Source: Flectonema sp. DT1601
Lineage: Eukaryota > Euglenozoa > Diplonemea > Diplonemida > Diplonemidae
Reading direction: 5' to 3'
NCBI GenBank assembly: GCA_964019425.1
Contig: OZ025841.1
Location: 310,001-374,000, forward strand
DNA length: 64,000 nucleotides
In this document: piece after piece, positions 20,303-31,168 of the stretch
Layout: the number at the start of each line of letters is the position of its first letter
Numbering within the stretch: position 1 is the stretch's first letter
Program-made: the position numbers and the translations under genes
The notes under the pieces: model-generated
What the model was told of the DNA's origin: nothing
Seen by the model: only the letters and a program-made list of their open reading frames with translations
The model's database searches: none

Positions 20303-21352
20303 TTATTTCTTAATATAGCATTTTGTTATAACAGTTGGCGCGTTTGGTCTGCCTCCCGAAGTACCAGTTGCTTCGATTTCTTTGACAACTGATTGGCCAC
20401 TTATGACTCTGCCGAAGACAACGTGCTTTCCATCTAACCATCTCGTTGGTTCAGTTGTAATAAAGAACTGAGAACCATTTGTGTCAGGCCCATGGTTAGC
20501 CATTGATAATAGAAAAGGTTCTGTGTGTCTGTAGGCTCCGTTTGTCCATTCATCTTCGAACTTTTTACCATATATTGAACAGCCTCCACCACCAATGTCT
20601 CCTCCTTGGATCATAAATCCAGGAATGATTCTGTGGAATAACGTGTTTTTATAACTTCCAATTTTATGACCATCACAAATTGATTTGAAATTCTCAACAG
20701 TTTTTGGAACTATTTCGTTAAAAAGCTCCATCTCAATTATTTCTGATTTCTTCTTTGAAATGGACACTTCAAAAACGACTACCGGATTTGAAGGATTTTT
20801 TTCAGAAGGGAGAGGCTTATAGTCCTTTGGTGTTTCACGGAATACCAGCGATGAGAGAAAGTAGTAAACGATTAAACCCAACACTGCAGTTACTATGATC
20901 TGATGATGGATAAGTTTATCAACGATTGTCGCTTTTACTACTCCTTTGATTCGAAGATCAAATATAACGTCTTGGCGTTTTCCTGCCAGATCAGCGGGTG
21001 AAAATAAATCTATTTCATCTCCTACCTGAAGAGAATGAATCATCATTCTCCACGCAGGAACGACAGATCCAATCATTATTGTTTCTTCCTTACCTCCGTA
21101 TGATCTCCCAACAAGAGTTCCATCTAATGTTCGTGTCTCATACCAAAGAGTTACATAATCGTAGTAGTCTTCACTTACTTGAATTGGTTTGGTTGTTTTG
21201 TCTTTCTCTGCTGCTGATACTTTTAATTTCATTTTTACTCCTTGTAAAAGTTCAATCCATTCTGCCCCTTCTGGAATTTTTCCATCATATTTTGAACTTA
21301 CAGAGACAACCAAACAAAGTAACAGTACAGCTACAATGTTGAGTGCGTGCAT
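20303..21352 (-). CDS. membrane immunophilin: FKBP-like domain, TM segment, cyclophilin domain
   Basis: 349 aa. Residues 1-20 form a signal peptide. Residues about 25-135 resemble an FKBP-type fold ([20 protein letters not shown] and the strands around it) but lack several usual binding-pocket aromatics. A hydrophobic segment near residues 150-167 spans the membrane. Residues about 185-349 are a cyclophilin with [14 protein letters not shown] (near residue 237, catalytic arginine present), NGSQFFITT and [12 protein letters not shown], so peptidyl-prolyl isomerase activity is expected. The predicted topology puts the FKBP-like part in the ER lumen or outside and the cyclophilin in the cytosol. 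Soluble FKBP-cyclophilin fusions are known in other protists; this membrane-spanning order is unusual. Seven A residues directly precede the ATG. Confidence 0.9.
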   Translation of the reverse strand: MHALNIVAVLLLCLVVSVSSKYDGKIPEGAEWIELLQGVKMKLKVSAAEKDKTTKPIQVSEDYYDYVTLWYETRTLDGTLVGRSYGGKEETIMIGSVVPAWRMMIHSLQVGDEIDLFSPADLAGKRQDVIFDLRIKGVVKATIVDKLIHHQIIVTAVLGLIVYYFLSSLVFRETPKDYKPLPSEKNPSNPVVVFEVSISKKKSEIIEMELFNEIVPKTVENFKSICDGHKIGSYKNTLFHRIIPGFMIQGGDIGGGGCSIYGKKFEDEWTNGAYRHTEPFLLSMANHGPDTNGSQFFITTEPTRWLDGKHVVFGRVISGQSVVKEIEATGTSGGRPNAPTVITKCYIKK

Positions 21353-21470
21353 TTTTTTATGTGTGTGTTTTTTTTTTTTTTTTGGTTCTGTGAAACATTT
21401 AAGCTTTTAATCCCTCAAAACAAAAAAACAAGGTCGGTATTATGTTAATAAAGGGAATAAATCTACGTAA

Positions 21471-21505
<35 letters not shown>

Positions 21506-21550
21506 CCCCAAAAAAAATTAACAATCAGTGTAAATGACTACAAAACAAAA

Positions 21551-23785
21551 CTATGTGAAAGTTACAACTTGCTGTTTGACTGGTGACGTTGGTGCGAGTT
21601 CAACGTTACCTGTTGAAAGATTTTCGGAGGAAGCTGGTTTTAAGTTCCGTGCGTTGCTAAAACTGACATTCCGTTGTTTTAATTGATGTGGTGTTGTCGT
21701 TGGTGATCCCTCCCATTCCGTACTAAGACTCGATCTCATTGAAATAGTTGGTGAACTTAAAACAGGAACACGATACTGTGTACTACCACTAAAAACATTC
21801 AACACCGGGCTGTGAGTACTGACTTGAGTATCAGAGGCTACGACAGCTATTTTGTTAACACAACTTGATGGAGGAAATTCATGATTAACTCCCCCAGGCA
21901 ACAATGATGAAATATTAGATTCGAATGGTGACTGCAGCTCTTCGAGACATAAAGGAGAGGTGCTCATACCACTAGAATCCGTTTGGGGTTCTGATGTAAA
22001 CTTTAACTCAACATTCCTCATAGGTGTTTGCTTTCTAATTCCACCTATCATAGGAACACGAATATTGTGACGACTATTCTTACGAACTGGAGGGATCGGC
22101 AAAAAGTTCGAAAAACGTTTCCCAGGCATAAACGACTTCTGAGAGGAACACGATGCTCTACTAATAGCGAAACTTTGACGCCCACGATATCTAAAGGAGT
22201 TTGTTTTAGATTCAGGTACATCTGTCTGAGTACATTTATCTTCACTTGGAATACCAAGAGAAGCTACCCAGTGTCGTTGCATAGAATCGATGTCAGAAAT
22301 CGACTCACTAGTGTAGTCACGAACTCTACCAGTGTCTGGTTTTGTTGTTTGACTATCAGCTTCAGGAGGGAGTTGTGAAAGTAATACTTTTGCTTGTGAG
22401 AATCCCTCTGCTCGTTGAGCTCTGTCTATCTGTCTTTGAATCCATCGTAGCTTAGCTTGTGATTCAGCTGTTCTTCCTTGCCACCATCTACACTCAGTGT
22501 AGAGGACAGTGTTTTCATCTAATGACCCTCTCCACATCTGCTCCATCCAACTTAGTTGTTGACTTAGGTCAGCTAGATTGCTGCCATCCATTACAACAGC
22601 TTTTGCAGTGATTGTTTCCTTACCAGATATATGTGATGGTCTTGCTCCTGTTCTGTAAACATGTTGCAGTTGTCTAACTCCAAATACATCTGTTACGAGT
22701 TGAGGAGGAACATCTGGAAGTGATAGTTGCTGATCAGTTATTGTTGATGTTGTTTGATCGAATTCAGAATGTTGTTTATCATTCTTATCACTGTCAGTCA
22801 TCATTAATACTTTCACTGGAACATTGACAGGTGATATGTTCTTCAGACTTCCATAACTTCCGAACACTCTTGAGATTAACTCAACTGTTTCACAACAGCT
22901 AATCTCATCTAATTCAGTAAATCGTTCAGTCTGAGAATGCGATTTATTACTAGCGAACAACAAACCAATACACTGTCTGCTAATCCCTCTGAGTACCGGA
23001 AAACATAACAACGCTTCAGTGTCAACACCCAAAGCCCGACACGTTTCTGGAGTAAATAGCGTACTTTGCTTCGCACTTTTAAAATTCAATGCTACTCGAC
23101 TTTGCATCACAGGACCACAAATTCCGTGAAGTGGAGATAACTCTGATGAGTAAGATGAAGAATATGGATACATGGCAATGCATTTTAAAGTATTTCGTAG
23201 TTTTCCATTTTCAAAAGCCTCATCTAAAAACCAAAGAGAGGTCCTTTGAGCAGCTATTCTTATTGAGAGTGATTTCATTTGTAGAAAAACATAACTTGAA
23301 ATTATCACAGAAAGTGAAGGTAACTTACGAGATTTAGTTGATTGTTTAAATTGTTGTTGTGATTCTGAAAAGCTCTTTGGAGGTGTTTGGGGTTGTGGCT
23401 GCTGCTGCTGTTGTTGTTGTTGTTGCTGTTGTCTTACAACTAATTCACCCAAGAACGGATCATCAATTTCCGGTTTAGAATTCGTTTCTAGTAAGTCAGC
23501 AAGCATCGTACTGGGACTCCTCCTCGGTAAGTGATCAAAAACATTCTTCATTTGCTCAATGATTGCATCTTTAAGTTTCCCAACGTAGTTCTCAAGCAAC
23601 TCTCCTAAATCGATTAAGACGTTCCTAGCTGATTTCTGTTTAGCTGCTACGTAATAAACTGATGTCGCATTTGATACTAATTTGTCTGAACCCATCTCGC
23701 AATTCATAAGAGCAGTCGCGGTTTCCAACAGCCCATCAATCGCGAGTTTGACTGTATCAGATAACGGATCGGAGGAAGGCACCAT
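21551..23785 (-). CDS. GAF-domain protein, 744 aa
   Basis: Residues about 165-315 look like a GAF domain: SLSIRIAAQRTSLWFLDE, then a conserved hydrophobic strand pattern, then VDTEALLCFPVLRG and IGLLFASNK. GAF domains bind small ligands such as cyclic nucleotides. The N-terminal 120 residues are helical. A polyglutamine tract (about 11) sits near residue 120. The C-terminal 400 residues are polar, serine-rich and probably disordered, with no second catalytic domain. On the coding strand a run of 20 A residues directly precedes the ATG, and an AG preceded by a pyrimidine-rich stretch lies 25 bases upstream. There is no signal peptide. The partner or ligand is unknown. Confidence 0.75.
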   Translation of the reverse strand: MVPSSDPLSDTVKLAIDGLLETATALMNCEMGSDKLVSNATSVYYVAAKQKSARNVLIDLGELLENYVGKLKDAIIEQMKNVFDHLPRRSPSTMLADLLETNSKPEIDDPFLGELVVRQQQQQQQQQQQPQPQTPPKSFSESQQQFKQSTKSRKLPSLSVIISSYVFLQMKSLSIRIAAQRTSLWFLDEAFENGKLRNTLKCIAMYPYSSSYSSELSPLHGICGPVMQSRVALNFKSAKQSTLFTPETCRALGVDTEALLCFPVLRGISRQCIGLLFASNKSHSQTERFTELDEISCCETVELISRVFGSYGSLKNISPVNVPVKVLMMTDSDKNDKQHSEFDQTTSTITDQQLSLPDVPPQLVTDVFGVRQLQHVYRTGARPSHISGKETITAKAVVMDGSNLADLSQQLSWMEQMWRGSLDENTVLYTECRWWQGRTAESQAKLRWIQRQIDRAQRAEGFSQAKVLLSQLPPEADSQTTKPDTGRVRDYTSESISDIDSMQRHWVASLGIPSEDKCTQTDVPESKTNSFRYRGRQSFAISRASCSSQKSFMPGKRFSNFLPIPPVRKNSRHNIRVPMIGGIRKQTPMRNVELKFTSEPQTDSSGMSTSPLCLEELQSPFESNISSLLPGGVNHEFPPSSCVNKIAVVASDTQVSTHSPVLNVFSGSTQYRVPVLSSPTISMRSSLSTEWEGSPTTTPHQLKQRNVSFSNARNLKPASSENLSTGNVELAPTSPVKQQVVTFT

Positions 23786-23850
23786 TTTTTTTTTTTTTTT
23801 TTTTTGGATCTGTTTGTAACAAATAATATTTTGAAAAAAAAAAGAAGAAA
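23786..23850 (-). promoter_or_regulatory. putative trans-splice acceptor and poly(A) leader
   Basis: On the minus strand a T/C-rich run (about 23828-23845) is followed by AG at 23811-23810, then four bases, then 20 consecutive A residues ending at the ATG of the GAF-domain gene. The layout matches a splice acceptor feeding a short A-rich leader. Confidence 0.5.
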
Positions 23851-24224
23851 AAAAAAGAAAACTTAAAAATGTGAATCGAGCTAAAGGAAATTATTATACT
23901 CCACATAATTTTATGTATGTGTTGTTCTGTTCAGGCTTTTGCTCCCTCTTTTTTTTTTTTTTTTTTTTTTTAATTCAAAGAAACGGCTTTTATTATAGTC
24001 TATTATTATTATGTTCTAGATGAAAAAGAAAAAAAAAAATTGCTCACATTGTAATAATGGTTTAAGCACTCTTTATCTAAAAGGGAAAAACCATCACACA
24101 CCTTGAGCTTCTGTGTTAGTATAGTTACAAACAAAAACGGAAACAACAACAACAAAAAAAAAAAAAAAAAATGTAAATAATTTTTTTTTTTTTGTTTTCT
24201 TATTATACTTTTTTCATAGTTTAT

Positions 24225-24330
24225 TAATCGCAGACAGCATTACTGAGCGCAGAGAAACAGATAACATTTTTGACTAATTAATCTGAATAGTTTTTTTCTT
24301 TTTTTCCGACTTTGTCGGTTTAAAAAAAAA
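24225..24330 (+). repeat. dispersed hairpin repeat, copy 1
   Basis: Shares about 100 bases with 56140-56243. The common parts are the block around AGATAACAT, then ATCTGAATAGTTT, then a hairpin (CCGAC, 3-base loop, GTCGG) at 24306-24318, followed by a poly(A) run. It lies just past the stop of the WD40/coiled-coil gene. The rest of 23850-24378 holds only homopolymer-rich sequence. The terminal poly(A) on the plus strand resembles a short retroposed element, but an RNA-processing role is also possible. Confidence 0.6.
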
Positions 24331-24377
24331 AGAAAAACAATAGTATTTGTTATGCAATTACAACACTACCGTTAGAG

Positions 24378-27300
24378 TCAGTCTCGGGGTATCTGGGAAC
24401 CTTTCCTAGCAGCACTGGATTTTCGTTTTTTGAGCTTTTTTTTGAAAGTAGCTGGAGTCGTTGTGGGTGCTCCTTCAGACATTGTCGGGGATGGTCCAAA
24501 CGACGAACCAGATGGAAGCAGAGAGTTAAGTGTGTAGTCTACATCTTCTTGTGACTTGTTAAGCATATCTGAAATATAAAAACAGGTTTCAGATGCCTTG
24601 GGTAGTGCTTCACCAAGAGCCCCAATACGATCAGCACAGTCGGGTATACTCGCATTACAAATCTTATGAACTTGAAATAAGCCTTTGACCATAACTTCAA
24701 GTTGCTGTTTGGCTGATTGAACATCGTCGATTTGCAGTTTTCGTTTTTCCTTTTCTTTTAGAAGATTTGTTTGGAGTTTTTCTATTCGAGTCTTCCCAGC
24801 TGCTAAGTCATCCAAGACATTAAGAACTATATCATTACAGCCTTCGACAGCATTCTTGACTCCTTCTGAAGATGAATAATCTACCTCACGGTGTTGCTCA
24901 AGACTAAGTGTGGAACACAATTGTCTAACTGGTGCCACCACATCAACAACGTCTCCTTCTGCTGCAGTTGCACTTAACAGTGCCTTAGACATGTCAATAA
25001 GAGTTGGTGATGATGCGACGTACGCATGGTGTTTTTTAACTGCTCTTCGTAGTATAGATTTCGCTTCATTCTCGATGTCCAAAGCGTCGTCCTGCATAAG
25101 TTGAAGTTCCCTGTTGCGCCTTTCTAATTCATCGGTGTGTTTTAAGATGTTGTTTTTCGTATTTTCTAAATCTGATAATCTCTCCATCAGGTGTTGAGTT
25201 CTAGCTGGAGAATCACTCGAGACTGATGAACGTTCCTTAGCCAGTTGAGATACTTCGAGTGATTTTTGAGACGAATCGAGTTGATTCTCAAGTAGTTTGG
25301 TTCTGTTCTGTGAGTCAGATAGTTGTACTTCGATAGCATCTCTCTCACTTCTAAGTATGTCTACTGTTTCCTGTTCAGCGTGAAGAGCATCAGATAACTT
25401 TCTTACAACTGATAACTCCTTTCCGTGTTCACCATCACCTGTACGTTCCTTCATTTCGGAGACTCTTCTTTTTAGTTCGGTGTTTGCTTCTTCAAGACTT
25501 CGACCATTTTGAAGTTGTCTGGCTAGTTCTTCCTCAAGTTTAGTTTTGTGAGATTCTAAGACCTCACATTTTTCAACTGCCTTGTCCATCTTGTCGTTGC
25601 CTTCACGGAGGAGTTGTTCTCGTCTTCGAAGGTCTGCTTTTAATGTTTCGTGCATCCCAAGAAGTTCATGAATAGACTCTTGTTGTCTTGACGATTGCAT
25701 GTCTTGTTGACGTGAGACTTCATCTCGTTCATCCAGTTTGTCTTGTAGTTCTTCAACTGTTTCAGACAACACATTTATCGCACCCAACTTCTCTTGAAGT
25801 GCTTGCTTAGCGAGTCCTGACGTACTCTCATGTTCGTCTTTCAAATTCGAAAACAGCTCAGCTTTTGTTTCAGCGTCTCGTAAATTATCTTCTCTGTCAG
25901 CAACCTCACGTTGAACTGATGCGAGTTTTTCTGCTAAAGTTTCAGCGTTGTTTCGGAGATCATTTTTCGATTGCTGTTTTATTTTTTTATAATATGACTA
26001 CACATCTCATCACATAACACATAACAACATACCTCCAGATCCTCCATGTCTAGTGAATGTTCTTTGAGGATGTCTTGCAGGTCGCGACACTCTGTTTTAA
26101 GTTCTGAATTCTCCCGACGGAGAGTTTCAACTTCTTCCTGAATACCAGTAGTAGATTTCGTGCTTGTCTGTTTATTAGTTTGTTTATTTATACTACAGTA
26201 ATATTTATCATCGTACATAGACGATGTGATTATAAATTCATACCTCTAATTGTTTTGACAGTTGTCTGAGTTTATTCGTTTTTTCGTGAAGTTCTTTTTT
26301 GATCGATAAAATGTCTTCAAGGCCTGCCTGAGACGCGAGGTCCTCAATTCGCTGAGTGGTGTCTTGTGATATGAGGAGCTCAGCTTCTCTGTCGTCTAGT
26401 TGTTGACGGAGTTCGTCGATGTTCTTGTGTGCGGCAGTGACAGTTCCAGTGAATTTAACCATGTCTTTCTCAAGTTCTTTCTTTTTTTTACGCTCAGTCT
26501 CAACTTCTCTGGTAGTTCTTATGAGCTCAGCCTTAACATCTCCTATTTCCTGAGCGTTAAGTTGACGTGTTTTTTGCAAATCTAAAATCATGAGTTCCTT
26601 CTCACGAAAACGTTCAGCGAATTCTTTTGCAGCGAGTTCATGAGAACGTAATTCCGATGCGCAATGTGACTTGATATCAATAAGGTGTTTATCATGACTT
26701 TCTAAGAGGCTGACGATGTTTTCTGTTTGAGATGTTTCATCAGACAGTTTGTCTTCAGTCAACTCAAACTCTTTTTTAAACATTTCAATTGCTTCAGCCT
26801 TTTCTTCCAACAACTGCTGCAACAGTTCAATAGTAGTACCCTTACTAGTAAGTTGTGATTGTAATTGTAAACACCTGTCTTCAAGAGAGGAAACCTCTCG
26901 TGATTGGAGTTGAATTTCTGCTTGTGCTGCTGATCTGCTGACTTGAAGATCATCTATATCTGCTTCTAACTGTGCGACAATACTTTGATCAGAATCTTCC
27001 TGTGGTATCGTTGCTATTTTTAGTTGTAAAGTGTCTACTAAAGTTTCCCGTTGGGATAGTATTTGTTCACAGTTTTCAAGTTCCAATGTTAGATCAAAAA
27101 TTATCGATTGTTGTTCAGGTGTTGGATTGTGATCTGTTGAGAGTTTTGTAAGAAGCTCTCGATTCCTTGATCGAAGAGCTCGTCTTTCATCTCGAGAATA
27201 GACGATTTCCGCCATCATGTCATCTAGCATTCCATTGTCGTGAATGTCTTTAACTGTTGCTTGTTGTACTACTAAGTCTTTATCAACTGGTGAAGGGTTT

Positions 27301-30300
27301 CTTGGAGAAAGAGGTGGCTTTGGATGCCTAGTCGTTCTCTCACTTTGAATTAATCCCTGAACAGCACTTACAATATTCTCTCTTGACACTAAAGTGTCTC
27401 GTAAACTTTGAACAATTTCATTTTTTTGTCTATGTAACTGTACCAGTTGTTCGACGTACTGCCTATCTCCTCCAGATAATTCCTTCTCTAAATTACTTAG
27501 TCTTGATTGGAGATCAGCTATTTGCGATGATTGATACCTGAGTTTGTCATCTTTAACATTATTATCTCTAACATAAAGACTGTTTTGAAGCTGTAGGGTT
27601 GCTACGGTTCCTGCCTGTGATCGTCCAGTCGCCATTAGCTTCTCAACTATATCTGATTCCGGCGTTCCTCCTTCAGTAGTTGGTCGAAGGGTAGCAATTT
27701 GAGATTTGAATTCTTTATTTAATTGTTCACTTTGAGTTAGTTTTTCTTGTAATTCATGGATGACGTTGGTAGTCGCGTCTATGTTTGATTGAGCAAATTT
27801 AGAAGACTCCTCCCTGGCAGTTAAAGTTGAGTTTAGTTCTCTGACCTGAGCTAATAATTCCTCCACTTCATCTGTCGTTCCTGTTGCTGTTTGAGACAGT
27901 TCTTTATTACGACGGGTTTCAGCGTCTAGCTCTAATTTGACTTGTTGATATTTCACAAACAGGCTTTGATACTCTCCCTGATTCACATCATTTTTCTTTA
28001 CTTGACAAGCAACTTCTTCCAACTCTTCAACATGTTGTTGAAGAAGCTCTTGTTGATTAGCAAGTGTCTGATTGTCAGATAGGAGGACTGCGTTTTGTTC
28101 TTTTATTGAATCAAGTTGATCTCTTAAGTCTAAAGCGGTTGGGTTGTTGTCGAGAGCCTGTACTAACTTTTCCATGTCTGCTTCCATGTCTAGGATTTTC
28201 CTTCGTAAGGATGAACATTCCTCGAGTGCCTCCATTCCTTTTTGTACGTCGATGTCAGCTTGTTTGAGTCGAAGTTGGAGTTCTTCGCCTTCAGATTCCA
28301 GTTGTAGGTTTCTCATTTCTGTTGAGTTTGCCGCTGCTATTTTTTGATCAGTTTTATCTTTCTCTGAGTACATTTCATCTAATTCAGCTTGAAGACGTTC
28401 AACTTGTTGTCTTTTTGAATATAATTCATCTCTTAGTCTACTGACTCGATCATTCTCATCATAATCTCCAATCGCTTGTTGTCGAACTGCTCGTAGTTCG
28501 TCTTCAAGAGCGTCAATCTGTTGTGTTCTTTCCTGAACGACTTCTCTGAGCATTTCAATAGACTTCTGTTTTTCGTTTAATATTTCTTTAAGTCCTTCTG
28601 CAACTTTCTTTTGAGACTCAGCTTCGACGGTGCTGTTTTCGAGTAGTGTGGATACGTTTCGTTTATCAGCTCTCGCATTTTCAAGTGACACGGTTTGGTT
28701 GAGAATGGTTTCTTGTAATTCAGATGCAGATCTCTGCTGTTCGTCGATGACATTGCGGAGGGCAATCAGTTTACTTTCTGGAGAGCCGCTGACACTTTCA
28801 GCAACGTGTCGTTGGGGTGAACTACGATAATTGTCAGTTCTGCTTAATCGCAATCGAAGCTGTTGGATTTCTTGATTCTTTTCTGTTATCGTCAACAGGA
28901 GATCATCAGTATTACATCCTCCCCCTATGGATGAGGATTGCTTCATTTTACTATTCTCATCTTCCAATATGCGGAGATCATGTTCGAGTCTACTGACCCG
29001 ATCATTATCATTCTGTCCTGAGAGAGAATCAATTGTTCTTTGCATTCTATTCACTTGGTGTTCTAGCATGCTGATGTCTTTTTCGTATCTACTGCGTTCT
29101 GAATTTGATAAATTTTGATGTGATTCTGACTCTCGATTAGCTAAGGAAAGCTCATCTATTGCTTGTTGCATCTGAAGCTTTTCATTTTGTAAAAGACGAA
29201 TTTCATTTTCTAAATGAACATCTGCGCGTCTATCTCTTTCCACAGATCTATTGCTGTGACGTGATTCTCTGTCGCAGTCAGAACGGTGTAGCTCGTCACG
29301 TAGACGTCGTATTTCATTTTCTAATCTGAGTTGTTCACTGTTGAATGATTCTTCCTTCAGTTCGATATCACTTGTTGTTCTGGCGACATCCAAACGAAGT
29401 AGCTCACACGTTCTGGATTTTTGTTCAACCAGTTCTCTCGCATTCTTCTGTAGCCATTCGTTTTCTTTTCGAAGTCCTTCGAGTCGTTTTATTACTTCTG
29501 GCATCATGGTGGTTGTTTTTTCAATGTCTTTTATTTTTTGTCGAAGTTGATCATTTTGTTCTCTCAATAACGTCAGTTCTGCTGGAGTAGATGAACCTCC
29601 TGTTGGCAGTACTGCAGATGGAGAGAGGTGAGACTGCAGTGACGCTATTTCAGATTTTAATTTTTCATTTTCTAGAACCAAATCTTCCTCTGCAGGTTTC
29701 TTAATCTGCTGATCTGCTAACTCTTTTCGAAGTTGTTGTATTTCCGATTTGAGAGACTCAGTTTCAGGATCGATACCCGTCCGCGTCAATTTCCGAAGTT
29801 GTTTCTCAAGTTCAATATGTCCTCCAAGGTGATTCGAATCAGGGTCAGCGTCAGGGTCAGCAGCATCATTAAAAACTTCAATATTCCAAGACATAACACT
29901 GCCATCTGTCTTGGAATTGTAGTCTAGAGCAGCAGTCCAAATTTTTTGAACTTTGTATGTTCCTACAGGTTGGACACCAATTAACCTTCCTTTATGTTGA
30001 GATAAACACCTTAAAATCCAAATGTCAGGAGGATGTGCTCCGCCCAACCAGTCAACACCCCAGCATAATACATGCCCATCTTGTCCTGAAGACCAAACTT
30101 GATTACCTTGTAGTAGTAAAGATGAAATAGCACCTCTGTGTTGTGTTAATGCTTTTAGTGGACGTGCTTTGACTATTGTTTGAGTGAGTTGACGTTGTCG
30201 GAGGATTTCTTCTAATCCCCATAAACAGATACAACCAGATTCATCACTCGACCATATTAAACATCTTTCAGAGTTGAACTGTTGGATTGCAAGGGAACGA

Positions 30301-30998
30301 ACAGCACCCTTGTGACCTTCAAGTCGAGCATGACTTTCAGACTGGTCAAGAGATTGGTCTCCGTTATATAAATCCCAAAGTCTGACAGTACAGTCACTTG
30401 ATGCTGAACAAAGATAACCAGATTTGGTAACTCCAAGACAACGAACACTGTTACCATGTGAGTAAAACATTCTCATTAACATTATCCTTCCATCAGGATC
30501 TGGTTCACTACACCATTGATATATCTTCCAATCGGAACCTCCGCTAAAAACATAATCTTCTCTTCCCTGATGCTGGTCTTGCGTAAGACATAAAACAGCT
30601 CCATTGTGTTGTCTGAAATCTGAAACGGATTTCTCCGTTTCAATTTCTATGACGACGATGTAACCATCGTCAAGACCAGCCCAGATATAAGAATCCGAAA
30701 CTAATAGTAGAGAATGTATAACAATATTTCTTTTTGTAAACACAGCAACTGGGGATGTTAATTCCCCTGAGCAGCTACTTCGTATTCTCACACTGTCTCT
30801 CTCAGCAGTCCACACTAACGGACCAACAGCTACAGTGCATTGTAGTCTTGCGGTAAATTTATGAACAGCATGCGCGTCGGTATACTCTGTGGATAGATTT
30901 AATGGTTTTATATCACTTGTTCTCTTTACTGGTGATGTCGATGGTGTCGTGGGAGGACTCTCTCCTCGTCCCACACTACCGCTCCTCGCACTTCTCAT
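24378..30998 (-). CDS. giant WD40 / coiled-coil protein, 2,161 aa, three exons
   Basis: Exon 1 runs 30998-26244, exon 2 is 26167-26033 and exon 3 is 25973-24378. The introns are 76 and 59 bases, both starting GTATG and ending CAG, all phase 0. Residues about 50-390 contain WD40-type repeats forming a beta-propeller (repeated GHxxxV...W.S...D..V..W patterns such as SSDCTVRLWDL and WSSDESGCICLWG). The remaining 1,750 residues are almost entirely coiled coil with heptads rich in Glu, Gln, Leu and Arg. A basic tail KKKLKKRKSSAARK closes the protein. This architecture suits a cytoskeletal or flagellar scaffold or a Golgi/centrosomal tether. I cannot name an orthologue. Reading the three frames as separate genes would be wrong, since exon 2 has no plausible start of its own. 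Confidence 0.9.
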
Positions 30999-31168
30999 GT
31001 TCGGGACACCAGTTTTGTGACCTATTCTGGGATGGAAGAAGATAATTACCCAACCTCTTATAATTATTTTTTTTCTTTCTAAATACCAAATCTAATAACG
31101 CTGTTAACACAGCGTGAAAAAAAAAAAAAAAAAAAACAGCAAAAAAAAAAAAAAAGGAACAACATTCC

